Notes: a model not told the origin generated them from the sequence alone. DNA of 64,000 bases from Sphingobacterium prati (GCF_013167215.1 NZ_JABJWY010000038.1:735650-799649), one strand, 5' to 3'. Shown: positions 46,441-55,338, counted from the stretch's first letter. Translations and numbers: made by a program.

Positions 46441-46475
46441 GCAAAAGGCTGGTCTATTAAACCAGCCTTTTGCTT
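46441..46475. terminator. Bidirectional terminator between convergent genes
   Basis: GCAAAAGGCTGGT is inverted as ACCAGCCTTTTGC with a short loop, with T-runs or A-runs on both sides. It can serve the GntR gene (plus) and the DUF4136 gene (minus). Confidence 0.88.
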
Positions 46476-46498
46476 TATGGGAGTTGTAAAAACTCCGT

Positions 46499-47071
46499 TT
46501 ATTTCTTTAATGTTTTTATAGGGAACAAATCAATAACTCCGGTTGCGACCTTACTGATATTATTGATCGCTTTTTCTGGGTTATCGACATCACCTGAGCC
46601 CCGCGCTTGCCAGATCACCGTATTTGTTTTACGGTCTATAGCTTCGATAATTAAGTGGCCATAACGATAGCGTTCTTTTGCAACAGGATAATATCCACCA
46701 CCGTAATAGTAAGGTGAAAACCAGGGTCTGTACCAGCCCCAAGGACCGCCCCAGCCATAATATCCACCGCCGCCATATACCAATCGGCTTTTGTTATTAA
46801 CTATTGTAATATAACGGAATAATAGATCCGGATTATCTTTTGAATACTGGAGTCCCTTTGCTTCCAAGGCCGCATTTGCTGCATCCAAAATATTAGTTTT
46901 GGCAATATCATTGTCAAAATAAGACTTTGAAAGCGAGTCTACCGGTGGTAACCAAGCATACGTCTTGAAAGGAGTAAAATCCATCTTTTCTACCCGAGTG
47001 GTATTGTATTGATAAGACGAACATGATGCCAGCGCGACGCAGAGCACCAAAAATAATAGAATCTTTTTCAT
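46499..47071 (-). CDS. DUF4136 lipoprotein
   Basis: A 190-residue protein with a lipobox (ALASCSS, Cys near residue 17). Family features are the opening DFTPFKTYAWLPP, the middle NPDLLFRYI and the ending GHLIIEAIDRKTNTVIWQARGSGDV, which I recognise as DUF4136. A Gly/Tyr/Trp-rich insertion (residues about 100-130) is typical of such envelope proteins. Its molecular function is unknown; it is expected at the outer or inner membrane facing the periplasm. It is a single gene, convergent with the GntR gene. Confidence 0.8.
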   Translation of the reverse strand: MKKILLFLVLCVALASCSSYQYNTTRVEKMDFTPFKTYAWLPPVDSLSKSYFDNDIAKTNILDAANAALEAKGLQYSKDNPDLLFRYITIVNNKSRLVYGGGGYYGWGGPWGWYRPWFSPYYYGGGYYPVAKERYRYGHLIIEAIDRKTNTVIWQARGSGDVDNPEKAINNISKVATGVIDLFPIKTLKK

Positions 47072-47331
47072 CGTAGTAATTTATTTATTAACTGTGATGA
47101 ATCTATCACGTATATGGCTTTGCTTTTTAGCCTCATACCCGTGATGGTTTCATGGCCTATATGGAACTTTATATTTATTAAATTTGTTTTAACTTCTCAC
47201 TATCCGCTTTCATCGCTTTTACGCAGCATCGAGTGTTTATTTGCAATTCGTTGTTGTACTAAATAGTACAGGATTTTATTTTTTAATGTTAGACAAAAAA
47301 CTACAGATATGGTTTAATCCTAATTGTAAAA

Positions 47332-48975
47332 TTAATAGGAATATTTTGCCACCAATGGAATCTGTCTTCCTGGGCCAAAAGCTTTGGGGCTGATCCTTAA
47401 GATCGGCGGTGCCTGAAAACGTTTAAATTCAGCATTATTGACCAATTTATTGACTCTCTCTACTAACGCTTTTTCGAATCCCATCGCTACAATTTCGGAG
47501 CCGCTCTTTTCATTTTCGATCAATTCAAATAAGATCTTGTCCAATAGATCATATTCAGGAAGGGAATCTGAATCTTTTTGATCCGGGCGTAATTCCGCTG
47601 AAGGAGCTTTTTCAATTGTATTGACCGGGATAATTTCACGCTCCCGATTGATATATCGAGCCAGCTCATAAGCTTTGGATTTATAGACATCACCAATGAC
47701 CGAAATGGAACCCGCCATGTCGCCATACAAAGTGCCGTAACCTACAGCAGCCTCACTTTTGTTAGACGTGTTCAATAGAATGTTGCCAAACTTGTTTGAT
47801 ACCGCCATTAGGATGACAGCTCGTGCACGCGCTTGAATATTCTCTTCGGTGGTATCTGGTTTTAGTCCATCAAAAATCGGGGCTAGCGTATTTTCGTATG
47901 CTGAAGCGATGTCTTTTATCGGTACAATATTGTGTTTACAGCCCGTGTTATGCACAAGATCCATTGCGTCCTTGATCGAATGGTCTGAGGAATAGACTGA
48001 AGGCATCAGAATGGAGAGTACATTGTCTGCCCCCAATGCCTCGCAGGCAAGGGCGGCTACCAATGCAGAATCCAATCCGCCAGAAAGACCTAACACTGCT
48101 CTTTTGAACCCTGATTTCTGAAAATAATCGCGTAGTCCCAGAATCAATGCATCATGGACCAAGGCGATCTCTGTTGCAGGATCTTTTGTCGTTGCGGTGG
48201 TTGAGGTGATGTTTCTTTGATGATAGGTAACATATTGCAGGTCCTCTTCAAACCGTTTTAATTCCGCGATCTTTGTTCCTTCATTATTAAGTGCAATTGA
48301 CCTTCCATCAAAGATAATATCCATATGAGCACCTACTTGATTCACATAGATCAGGGGGCGGCTGTAGGTATTGACCTGGCGTGAAAGTACCTTAACACGT
48401 TCGTCAAAATGTGTGTATGAGAATGGTGAAGCTGCGATATTGATCAACAGATCAGGATTTTCTTTCCTGAGTTCGGCCATAGGGTCACCGACATAAGAGT
48501 TTCCACCCTCGTCGTCATCCCATAGGTCCTCACATACGGTCAGGGCAATTTTTACACCATTCAATGTAATGCAATTGAAGTGTCTGTTGGGTTCGAAGTA
48601 ACGGTATTCATCAAATACATCGTAGTCTGGCAGCAGGCCCTTTTTTATAATGTTTCGAACAGCACCCTTTTCAATAAACACTGCGCTATTGTATAGTTCT
48701 TTGCCTTCGAGATCGCTGTTTTTGACGGGGGCACCGATAATACAAGCAATATCCTGACAATGGGCAGCGATCTGGTGAATAGCTTCATCACACTGTTTTT
48801 TAAATACGCTATTTCGTAAAAGGTCTTTGGCTGGGTATCCTCCGATAGCGAGCTCGGCAAAGATGATAAGGTCTGCCGACGCTTCTTTGGCTTGGTTGAT
48901 GCTTTGAATTATTTTCTTTGTATTTGCTTCAAAATTACCGATATGGTAATTCAATTGGGCTAAAGCTATTTTCAT
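47332..48975 (-). CDS. nadE: Glutamine-dependent NAD+ synthase
   Basis: A 547-residue two-domain protein. The N-terminal nitrilase domain has the catalytic triad Glu41 (FAELAIGG), Lys112 (KKGLLP) and Cys148 (TVCEDLWDD), and so can release ammonia from glutamine. The C-terminal domain has the ATP-pyrophosphatase loop SGGLDS at 298-303 and ends with FQAPPILRISPKAFGPGRQIP, typical of NadE. It converts deamido-NAD to NAD+ in the cytoplasm. No partner gene is close. A possible -7 element TAAATTTG lies on the minus strand at 49084-49077. Confidence 0.96.
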   Translation of the reverse strand: MKIALAQLNYHIGNFEANTKKIIQSINQAKEASADLIIFAELAIGGYPAKDLLRNSVFKKQCDEAIHQIAAHCQDIACIIGAPVKNSDLEGKELYNSAVFIEKGAVRNIIKKGLLPDYDVFDEYRYFEPNRHFNCITLNGVKIALTVCEDLWDDDEGGNSYVGDPMAELRKENPDLLINIAASPFSYTHFDERVKVLSRQVNTYSRPLIYVNQVGAHMDIIFDGRSIALNNEGTKIAELKRFEEDLQYVTYHQRNITSTTATTKDPATEIALVHDALILGLRDYFQKSGFKRAVLGLSGGLDSALVAALACEALGADNVLSILMPSVYSSDHSIKDAMDLVHNTGCKHNIVPIKDIASAYENTLAPIFDGLKPDTTEENIQARARAVILMAVSNKFGNILLNTSNKSEAAVGYGTLYGDMAGSISVIGDVYKSKAYELARYINREREIIPVNTIEKAPSAELRPDQKDSDSLPEYDLLDKILFELIENEKSGSEIVAMGFEKALVERVNKLVNNAEFKRFQAPPILRISPKAFGPGRQIPLVAKYSY

Positions 48976-49362
48976 CCTTTTAATTTTTCTTTGTTAAACC
49001 CGTTATGTGATTAAAAACATGACGATTTAAGTTTTGTTTCAATAGTACACAGCCCTAAGACGCGGTACCTTCATTACAAATTTATTCCTTTTTATTGAAA
49101 GTGTTTCTTTTATTGGCTACTGTTTTTTAAGATTCTACGAGTGACTAGCTTATTTACTAATCCACGAATTGATCGTAGTATTTTTTGTTTGGCCTATTCA
49201 ACGCATAGGCCATGAATTTAATCATTGTCTAAAGCTACAGCCTAATCTGTTATTATCTATAGATTGGTTGAAAAATTATCGTCAAAATAACGGTGTTCAA
49301 TTGTTGTAATTTGCTAAATTGTTTTAACATAATTTTAACAACGTTAAATGCTGTTAAATTTC

Positions 49363-49393
49363 TTGACATGAAACGGAATCTATAGTACCTTTG
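49363..49393 (+). promoter_or_regulatory. Consensus Bacteroidota promoter
   Basis: TTG at 49363-49365 and TACCTTTG at 49386-49393 are separated by exactly 20 bases, the canonical -33/-7 arrangement for the main sigma factor in this phylum. There is no gene downstream on this strand. Confidence 0.75.
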
Positions 49394-49398
49394 ATATA

Positions 49399-49510
49399 TC
49401 AAAACAGAAAGATATATACAAAATAATATATAAAGAACTTTTCATAATTTAGGTTAATAATTGGTTAGGTAAAGCTCGGAGTTCCCCACTTCGAGCTTTT
49501 GTTGTTTTAA
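49399..49510 (+). ncRNA. Candidate small non-coding RNA
   Basis: The segment follows a perfect promoter and ends with a strong intrinsic terminator (AAAGCTCGGAGT, loop TCCCC, ACTTCGAGCTTT, T-rich tail). It contains no usable start codon or open frame. It does not look like SRP RNA, tmRNA or RNase P. A 6S-type RNA is possible from size alone, but I could not confirm the fold. The exact 5' end is inferred from the promoter. Confidence 0.55.
49477..49510 (+). terminator. Terminator of the candidate small RNA
   Basis: A 12-bp stem (one G-U pair) with a TCCCC loop, followed by TTTTGTTGTTTT. Confidence 0.75.
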
Positions 49511-49656
49511 GAGTCCGTCTATTTAAGCTTAAGCTATTAAAGGTTAGGTTTATTTTTCTAGAAAGGCTTAACGATTGTTAGTAAATTGACCGATACTTTT
49601 AGATACTTACAGAAACGAATACCTTTGAATACTTACAAATAATAGGGGGTATAAAT

Positions 49657-49690
49657 AAAAACCTCCTAAAGCTTTTTTAGGAGGTTTTTA
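49657..49690. terminator. Terminator of the FKBP gene
   Basis: AAAACCTCCTAAA and TTTAGGAGGTTTT form a stem with T-runs on both strands. It lies 16 bases past the stop codon of the minus-strand gene. Confidence 0.85.
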
Positions 49691-49705
49691 ACATGATCTT
49701 TATGA

Positions 49706-50305
49706 TTATTTTAGATCAACGACTTCGATAACAAAATCTAAAGGAGAATTAGCTGGTATTTTTCCCGTTGCACGATTTCCATAAGTCCATCTCGAAGGAG
49801 CCATAATATGTATCTTAGCTCCTTTTTGAAGCCCTTTTTCAGTTAGCCCACTTAATTTCAAATCCCCAATTTGCTTTGGAGCAAACGCAAATGTCCAAGC
49901 CGGAATGATAGTACTTTCAAAGGGGTAATAGTAGCCTGTATTTGTCAAGATTTCGAAAGTTGTTGTTTTGTCTGTTTCAGTTTGATCAAAAATACTTCCG
50001 CTCAATAACCTACCCGTGTACTTTACAGTTGGTTTAAATTTAAGGAACTTAGCATTTAAGGTATCGACTATTTTATATTGGTAATTGCCTTCACCTTCTG
50101 TTAGAATTTCATACCAGATCCCAGTTCCTGAATCGTATTGTGCATCTGGAAACTTGCTGTCAACATAATTTTTGAGCGTGACAGAATCAGTTTTGAATTG
50201 TGCAGCAGCGTCATAAACAGGTGTATCGTCACTTTTAGCACAGCTAACGGTAAATAAAGCAATAGCTGCGATTCCCAAGAACAGTGGTGATAATATTTTT
50301 TTCAT
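49706..50305 (-). CDS. FKBP-type peptidyl-prolyl isomerase lipoprotein
   Basis: A 199-residue protein with a lipobox (LFTVSC, Cys near 22), so it is exported and lipidated. The FKBP fold shows KYTGRLLSGSIFDQTE, the active-site strand TIIPAWTFAF, LQKGAKIHIMAPSRWTYGN and the end IPANSPLDFVIEVVDLK. FKBPs catalyse proline isomerisation and assist folding in the envelope. Compared with standard FKBPs there is an insertion between the first strand pair and the VIPxW region (DKTTTFEILTNTGYYYPFES). It is not in an operon with the second FKBP gene: a terminator at 50540-50575 separates the two. Confidence 0.88.
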   Translation of the reverse strand: MKKILSPLFLGIAAIALFTVSCAKSDDTPVYDAAAQFKTDSVTLKNYVDSKFPDAQYDSGTGIWYEILTEGEGNYQYKIVDTLNAKFLKFKPTVKYTGRLLSGSIFDQTETDKTTTFEILTNTGYYYPFESTIIPAWTFAFAPKQIGDLKLSGLTEKGLQKGAKIHIMAPSRWTYGNRATGKIPANSPLDFVIEVVDLK

Positions 50306-50539
50306 AGTGTTATTGATGGTTTTTCGAAAAAGACCATTATATTTTCAAAAATGGTTTAACAAAAGTATATTATTTTTTCATTTTACTGCGCCATCTCCCC
50401 AATAATTAACATTTTAAAACAGCAATTAACACTCATTAGCTTATCGAAGTGTTTTGCAATGTTGTAGTTCCAATCTGTATTTGTGCAAGCCACCTAATTT
50501 TAATGGCACATCAGCTATATTTATTTTATTTGAGACATA

Positions 50540-50575
50540 AAAAAACCATTTTCAGTATGAAAATGGTTTTTTTAT
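50540..50575. terminator. Terminator of the second FKBP gene
   Basis: AAAAAAACCATTTTC is inverted as GAAAATGGTTTTTTT with a short loop. It lies 14 bases past the stop codon. Confidence 0.85.
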
Positions 50576-50588
50576 AAACAGCGAAATG

Positions 50589-51257
50589 TTAATTGGTATT
50601 TTTGATATCTTTTACATCAATAGTAAGATCTACAATAGATTTGCCCGGAATTGTGTTTCCAGTTGATTCAGCTTTTTGATCGCTATCTCCATATCCCCAA
50701 GGAGAAGGAGTGATTATACGAATCTTAGAACCTTTTTTCATACCGGTTGTGGTAATTCCGCCCACAGGGATTTCTTGCTCGCCGAATTTTATTTTCTGAG
50801 GTAAGAACGCTCTGTGCCATATCACAGGTTTTGACGCCAGATTTTTAGTTTCTGTTTTTCCTTCCTCTGTTTTTTCAAATACTGTCCCTTCAGGTTTATA
50901 TTGCGCACCAGTTTGGACATATTTTCCAACATATTCGACTGTTACATTAGGCGCTATGATTTGTCCTCCATTATTAAATGAATACGTGTATGAGCTTTGA
51001 TCTCCTGCCGCTAATACTTGATACGCTATTCCTAAAGAATCTATATATATAACATTTTGAAGCTGATTGTCAGAGACATACTTTTTGATAATCGGATATT
51101 GCTCTTCGACTCTTTTTTTATTAATGGAGTCCTGAATTCGTTGTTTTTCTTGTTGTTCTTTCTCCCATGCATCGTAATCAAAATTATCTTTATTACATGC
51201 TGTAAAAAGAATGCCCAGACACAAAAATGCCATCAAAAATTTCGTGATATTTTTCAT
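50589..51257 (-). CDS. FKBP-type peptidyl-prolyl isomerase lipoprotein (second)
   Basis: A 222-residue protein with a lipobox (GILFTACN, Cys about 21). After a charged linker (residues 25-60) comes an FKBP-like domain: VEYVGKYVQTGAQYKPEGTV, IWHRAFLPQKIKFG, MKKGSKIRIITPSPWGYGDS and IPGKSIVDLTIDVKDIK. It shares the fold and general layout with the neighbour at 49706 but only modest identity, so this is an old tandem duplication or two independent members. Cellular role: probable envelope folding helper. Confidence 0.85.
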   Translation of the reverse strand: MKNITKFLMAFLCLGILFTACNKDNFDYDAWEKEQQEKQRIQDSINKKRVEEQYPIIKKYVSDNQLQNVIYIDSLGIAYQVLAAGDQSSYTYSFNNGGQIIAPNVTVEYVGKYVQTGAQYKPEGTVFEKTEEGKTETKNLASKPVIWHRAFLPQKIKFGEQEIPVGGITTTGMKKGSKIRIITPSPWGYGDSDQKAESTGNTIPGKSIVDLTIDVKDIKNTN

Positions 51258-51331
51258 AATTTCTTAAAGTGTGTATTAATTATAAAACTCAAACGCACAT
51301 CCGTTTGGTTTCGCTACACAAATATGTTAAA

Positions 51332-51799
51332 TTATTCTAAAAAAACACCTAACTCTTTTGAATTCAGATATTTTTGCTGTATATTTTTTAAGTGAAACTC
51401 CCTATCAAATCGAAGGATGCTAGGAAAAACCATTTGTTTCCCATTCAATAATGTTAGCGCCAAAGGATGGTACTGGCCAGTTCTTTTTTTGTTGGATTTT
51501 GGCTTCCAGATGCCCTGATCAAAGGCGATTTCCTGCACAGATTCCGCATCCAAACTGACCGCATAATAGTTTGTATTGATTGCGGTAATAATATCCGGCT
51601 TTGTAAGTATCTCTTGTTCCATCTTTCGACAATAGGTACACCAATCGGTATGGATAAAAATAAAGGTCTCCCGTGGTTCTACTGCAAGTAAGGAATCGAG
51701 CTGTTCAAAACTGACCCAATTTATCCGCTCCTGTGCAAAATGTAGGAGCGGATAAAGTAAGGCGATCAATAGTATGCTTATTTTCCGACAATATTTCAT
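51332..51799 (-). CDS. Thioredoxin-fold protein, exported
   Basis: A 155-residue protein with a signal peptide ending at residue 23 (HFAQ). The thioredoxin motif is TDWCTYCRKME, with Cys54 and Cys57; the thioredoxin cis-proline region appears as VFPSILRFD. It belongs to the thioredoxin_7/DUF255-like group of periplasmic proteins that read oxidised or reduced CxxC pairs. It lies 43 bases after the TonB receptor gene and is probably co-transcribed with it. The receptor itself has a CQNCG pair in its plug, so redox care of this receptor is a possible but unproven role. Confidence 0.8.
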   Translation of the reverse strand: MKYCRKISILLIALLYPLLHFAQERINWVSFEQLDSLLAVEPRETFIFIHTDWCTYCRKMEQEILTKPDIITAINTNYYAVSLDAESVQEIAFDQGIWKPKSNKKRTGQYHPLALTLLNGKQMVFPSILRFDREFHLKNIQQKYLNSKELGVFLE

Positions 51800-51842
51800 T
51801 GTTACATTTTTATTCGGTATTAGCTATCCCAACACCAATCAT

Positions 51843-54179
51843 CTAATGAAAATGGCCAACACGGAGTCCGAAAGTATAGGTCCTCGGACGTGTTGGCCCA
51901 TAAATATAATCTGAATCCCGTAGCGCTCCTTTGTCAAAATCCTTTTGGAAAGCGTTGAACATATTCTGTACACCACCAAAGAACTCGATGCTAAAATCCT
52001 TATGTACAGGCAGTGTATATCCTAAGCGTAGGTTTAACTCAACAAAATCATTAGCATTCTTTAATGTCATGATATCTTGCTGGATATGTGGTACAATCAT
52101 TTTACCTGTATATACTCCTGTCAGGTCAACTGCAAATCGTTTTGTCGCTTTTAAATTTGTGTTCATGTATCCATAGATATTGGGTGTACGGACATATTTT
52201 TTTGTCCAGATATCATGGGCATCCTCTTTCCCTTCATAGATCAGCTGATCCTTCTTGTAACGAGAGCGTTGGATGGTTCCGCCTGTCTGGAAGGATAGCC
52301 AGGATGAAGGCGCAATATTGATTTCGATGTTGGAGCCATACACGCGTGCGCCTTCTCCATTTTGCATTTCCTGAATAATCAACCCATCCTTTTCTGAGGC
52401 CATAATGTTGACAAACTGATTGTTGAGATCCGTATAGAAACCTTCGACAAGTAAGCTTGTCTGTACATTTCCAAAGTTTTTATTGTAACTGAATGATCCC
52501 GTATAGGCATTGGAATATTCGGTTTTTAAGTTTTCACCAATAAGGACAAAAACCTGGTTGCCGCCGATGGAGGTCACGTGCATGTCTTCATTAAATGCCT
52601 GCGGCGCCCTGAAACCCCGTGCATATCCACCCCTGAACTGTAGGTCTTTCGTGATATCATAAAGAACGGTTAATCGTGGGCTGAAAGTCCCAAAGCGTTG
52701 ATCCGAATTCCGATTTATACCTGCAAGACTGTATTTACCATCTACATACGTGTAATCGTAGCGGGCACCAATCAGTGTTTTCAATGTTGAAAAGGGTTTC
52801 CATTCGTATTGTGCATAAGAACCAAGCCCCTTATTTTGCTGGTCAATCGTCCGTTTATAGCCGGGAATCTCATCCTGGGTGTCGTTATAGGAAAACTCTA
52901 CGCCTGCTGTAAATACATCTTTTTCAAAATTGTAGGTGTACTGACTTCCTAAAACAAGTGCAATATCATCTGTTTTTCCATACGAATTGGATGCAAGGGT
53001 ACTATCGGCTAAGGTTGTTCCTCCTCCAAGTCCACCATAATAACTGTCGCGCACTGTTTTCTGGACCGAACCATAAGCTGAGAGCTTGTGTTTGTAATCT
53101 TCGGAATAATGGTCGTAGGTAATTCCACCGACAATGGAACTGGTTTGCAACTGTTCTGTGATCTGGGTCAAGTGAGGTGCTTTGTCAAGTTGATCTCCAC
53201 CCCGGCGGAATTCATTGACCGTACTAAAATCGACCGTGATTTTATCCAAGTCGCTTGGTTTATAAAATAGTTTGGTGCCAAAAGTCGTATTACGAAGCTT
53301 GGTAATTTCTGAGAAGCCGTCACCGTTTGCATCATAAGATTCTCTATTGCGATGCATCCCATAAAATGTTGCGCCAGTTTTTAAGTCTTCTGTGACAAGC
53401 GATGTATTGAAGTCTACGGTGTTGTCCCAGCTTTTTCCGCCGATCAGTGAATTGGTAGATTTTACCTGCCAGTCGTTCTCGACAGGATCTTTCGTAATGA
53501 TATTGATTGTTCCGGCGATGGCATTGGCTCCGAACAATGCTGAGCCACCACTGCGTACGACCTCGATTCGGTCAATCATGCTGGTTGGGATCTGGTCCAA
53601 TCCGTAGACACTATTTAATGCCGAAAATACGGCCCTGCTATTAATTAATATCTGTGAGTATGGGCCTTCGAGGCCGTTGAGCCTGACCTGTGAAAAACCA
53701 CAATTTTGACAATTGTTTTCCACCCGGACTCCGGGCTGATAATTCAATGTTTCGGACATCGCTACAGATTGCGTCGCATTGAATAGTTTTGGTCCGATCA
53801 CATTGACCACAACGGGCGCATCCTTGCGTTTTACGCCGTATCGGGTAGCCGAGACAACTACCTCATCCAGGTTAAGATTATCTTCTTCAAGCTGGATCTG
53901 AAGAGGCGATTTTAAGGTGTCCAAAGCGATTACTTTCGTCAGTGAGCGATAGCCTACAGCCGAAATATTTAAGGTTACCTTGGGTGTAGTTAGGGCATTG
54001 AATTTAAAATGACCGTTGGCATCAGATGTGGTGGCTGATTTACCATTCTTAATGGTCAATGTGCCCGAAGCAATAGCTTCACGGTTTTTGTTGAATAAAT
54101 ACCCCTCCAATGATGATTGCGCGTATATAGTGGATGTGCCGGCCAATAGTGTAGCCAGTAAAGTGTATTGTTTTAGCAT
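51843..54179 (-). CDS. TonB-dependent outer-membrane receptor (non-SusC type)
   Basis: The preferred start at 54179 gives 778 residues with a signal peptide (YTLLATLLAGTSTIYAQ). An ATG at 54212 would add 11 residues before it. A carboxypeptidase-regulatory-like domain at residues 20-95 is followed by DEVVVSATRYG and a plug with GVRVENNCQNCGFSQVRLNG and RSGGSALFGANAIAGTINII. It has the standard barrel of a siderophore/vitamin/metal receptor, not of SusC, and ends in Phe-His. The cargo is unknown. The two neighbouring genes (a small membrane protein and a thioredoxin) suggest metal or cofactor uptake, which I hold only loosely. Its leader is unusually structured (54225-54463). Confidence 0.88.
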   Translation of the reverse strand: MLKQYTLLATLLAGTSTIYAQSSLEGYLFNKNREAIASGTLTIKNGKSATTSDANGHFKFNALTTPKVTLNISAVGYRSLTKVIALDTLKSPLQIQLEEDNLNLDEVVVSATRYGVKRKDAPVVVNVIGPKLFNATQSVAMSETLNYQPGVRVENNCQNCGFSQVRLNGLEGPYSQILINSRAVFSALNSVYGLDQIPTSMIDRIEVVRSGGSALFGANAIAGTINIITKDPVENDWQVKSTNSLIGGKSWDNTVDFNTSLVTEDLKTGATFYGMHRNRESYDANGDGFSEITKLRNTTFGTKLFYKPSDLDKITVDFSTVNEFRRGGDQLDKAPHLTQITEQLQTSSIVGGITYDHYSEDYKHKLSAYGSVQKTVRDSYYGGLGGGTTLADSTLASNSYGKTDDIALVLGSQYTYNFEKDVFTAGVEFSYNDTQDEIPGYKRTIDQQNKGLGSYAQYEWKPFSTLKTLIGARYDYTYVDGKYSLAGINRNSDQRFGTFSPRLTVLYDITKDLQFRGGYARGFRAPQAFNEDMHVTSIGGNQVFVLIGENLKTEYSNAYTGSFSYNKNFGNVQTSLLVEGFYTDLNNQFVNIMASEKDGLIIQEMQNGEGARVYGSNIEINIAPSSWLSFQTGGTIQRSRYKKDQLIYEGKEDAHDIWTKKYVRTPNIYGYMNTNLKATKRFAVDLTGVYTGKMIVPHIQQDIMTLKNANDFVELNLRLGYTLPVHKDFSIEFFGGVQNMFNAFQKDFDKGALRDSDYIYGPTRPRTYTFGLRVGHFH

Positions 54180-54224
54180 TTTTATTGTATTGTGTATGAG
54201 ATGCCCGTACATGCTTATAGCTTT

Positions 54225-54463
54225 GTAGTATGCTTTTTCTTCTTTCAGGGTACTAAATAAAGGAAACCCTACCTGAAGCTTGTGTGCATACTACATACAT
54301 AGTCTTTTTGGACGAACAATCGCTATGATGTAAGCATAAGAGCATCATCTATCTACTGTGTAAATTAAACATAGAGGCATTGGTTTTGTCCCTAGGACAT
54401 ACCAAACCAAGGCTCTAATGGCTGTTTTTCCGATTGTGAAAAATAAATGTACTTACCAATGCC
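54225..54463 (-). promoter_or_regulatory. Structured leader region of the TonB receptor gene
   Basis: Several perfect inverted repeats lie in the 347-base gap before the receptor. GTAGTATGC (54225-54233) pairs with GCATACTAC (54286-54294), enclosing TTCAGG/CCTGAA (54244-54249 and 54272-54277). TTGGTTT (54380-54386) pairs with AAACCAA (54404-54410), with inner GTCC/GGAC. GGCATTGGT (54376-54384) also pairs with ACCAATGCC (54455-54463), so the last two stems exclude each other. This arrangement is typical of a switch. I could not match it to a known riboswitch class. Confidence 0.5.
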
Positions 54464-54526
54464 GATGGCATGATGATACAATATTTTCACAGGTTGTAGT
54501 CAGATTTGGAAAAATATGAACTGTAT

Positions 54527-54889
54527 TTATACAAAGTAGGGAGGCCCCCGGAGGTAGTAGGGACTGTTTGTAATGGTGGTAACTTCTGGGCAGGCCGAAA
54601 GATAAAGCGTTAGCTGAATTTCCTTTGCTATGGGAAGTTCGAGAACGATAAACTCAGTCTGAACATAGGTGTTTTGATAGATGACATTCAGGTAATCAAT
54701 CTGGTCATCGGTTTCTTGTGGTTTTTCTTTTTTTGTAAAATCGTAAGGGTGCGTGTGCATCACGATTTCCCCGGTCGATTTTACTTCTTTGTGCATGAAA
54801 ACAACACCAGAAATAATAATCAACGACATCAGTGCCAATTGGACTGATGCGATAAGCTGCCGTAGATTTCTTGTTGTTTTTGATTGCAT
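54527..54889 (-). CDS. Small membrane-anchored protein, unknown family
   Basis: A 120-residue protein. Residues 13-33 form one hydrophobic segment (LIASVQLALMSLIIISGVVF), probably an anchor or uncleaved signal. The exported part contains VMHTHPYDFTKK, a His-rich stretch that could bind metal, and a C-terminus rich in Pro and Tyr. I do not recognise the family. It is upstream of and co-directional with the TonB receptor and thioredoxin genes, about 350 bases before the receptor; the three may work together. Codon usage looks like its neighbours. Confidence 0.65.
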   Translation of the reverse strand: MQSKTTRNLRQLIASVQLALMSLIIISGVVFMHKEVKSTGEIVMHTHPYDFTKKEKPQETDDQIDYLNVIYQNTYVQTEFIVLELPIAKEIQLTLYLSACPEVTTITNSPYYLRGPPYFV

Positions 54890-54932
54890 AAAAAAGCGCT
54901 ACCCGATAAGGCAACGCTTCAAAAATACGATA

Positions 54933-54982
54933 TAAAGTTAAGATTAAAAATTAAAACCAAATCTCAAATCTAATATCTCAAT
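54933..54982 (-). repeat. Diverged AGTATTGAGAT-type repeat
   Basis: On the minus strand it reads AGTATTGAGATATTAGATTT and then TGAGATTTGGTTTTAATTTT. It resembles the ends of the repeats beside uvrC, with their middle missing. Confidence 0.35.
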
Positions 54983-54983
54983 A

Positions 54984-55334
54984 CTATTTGATCAAGTGGT
55001 TGTTGTCATCTGGGAAAACCAAGGAGGGTTGAAACTGTTTAGCTTCCTCAAAATCCATGGTTGCATATGAAATAATAATAATGATATCACCGACTTGGAC
55101 CAAACGTGCCGCAGCTCCATTCAGACAGATGGTGCCTGATCCACGTTGTCCTGGAATGACATAAGTTTCCAGGCGGGCTCCATTGTTATTATTTACAATT
55201 TGCACTTTTTCGTTCGCGATGATATTTGCAGCATCCATCAAATCTTCATCTATCGTGATACTACCCACGTAATTCAATTCCGCCTGTGTGACTTTCACGC
55301 GGTGAATCTTGGATTTCATTACTTCTATTACCAT
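54984..55334 (-). CDS. panD: Aspartate 1-decarboxylase
   Basis: A 116-residue PanD. MKSKIHRVKVTQAELNYVGS carries the self-processing Gly24-Ser25 site that yields the pyruvoyl group, and IPGQRGSGTICLNGAAARL is the conserved second half. It makes beta-alanine for pantothenate. The next gene upstream, panC, uses it, which makes a short pantothenate cluster. The family N-terminus places the start at 55334. A -7 element TACCTTTG ends only five bases before this codon, so the mRNA may be leaderless or nearly so. Confidence 0.95.
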   Translation of the reverse strand: MVIEVMKSKIHRVKVTQAELNYVGSITIDEDLMDAANIIANEKVQIVNNNNGARLETYVIPGQRGSGTICLNGAAARLVQVGDIIIIISYATMDFEEAKQFQPSLVFPDDNNHLIK

Positions 55335-55338
55335 GGCG

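Larger units (their letters stand above)
48976..49705. other. 730-base intergenic region holding a candidate small RNA
   Basis: No protein-coding gene. The nadE leader occupies the left part. A consensus promoter, a 110-nt transcript candidate and a terminator (49363-49510) lie on the plus strand. The terminator of the FKBP gene is at the right end. Two further TACCTTTG-like and GATACTT repeats near 49590-49640 are unexplained. Confidence 0.6.

Noticed and set aside
51057..51395. 112-aa plus-strand open frame
   Set aside because: It is antisense to the FKBP gene and its promoter, with low-complexity Phe/Leu-rich translation.
54225..54463. Known cobalamin or thiamine riboswitch in the receptor leader
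   Set aside because: No B12-box-like or TPP-type conserved boxes were found on the minus strand, so only an unclassified structured leader is claimed.
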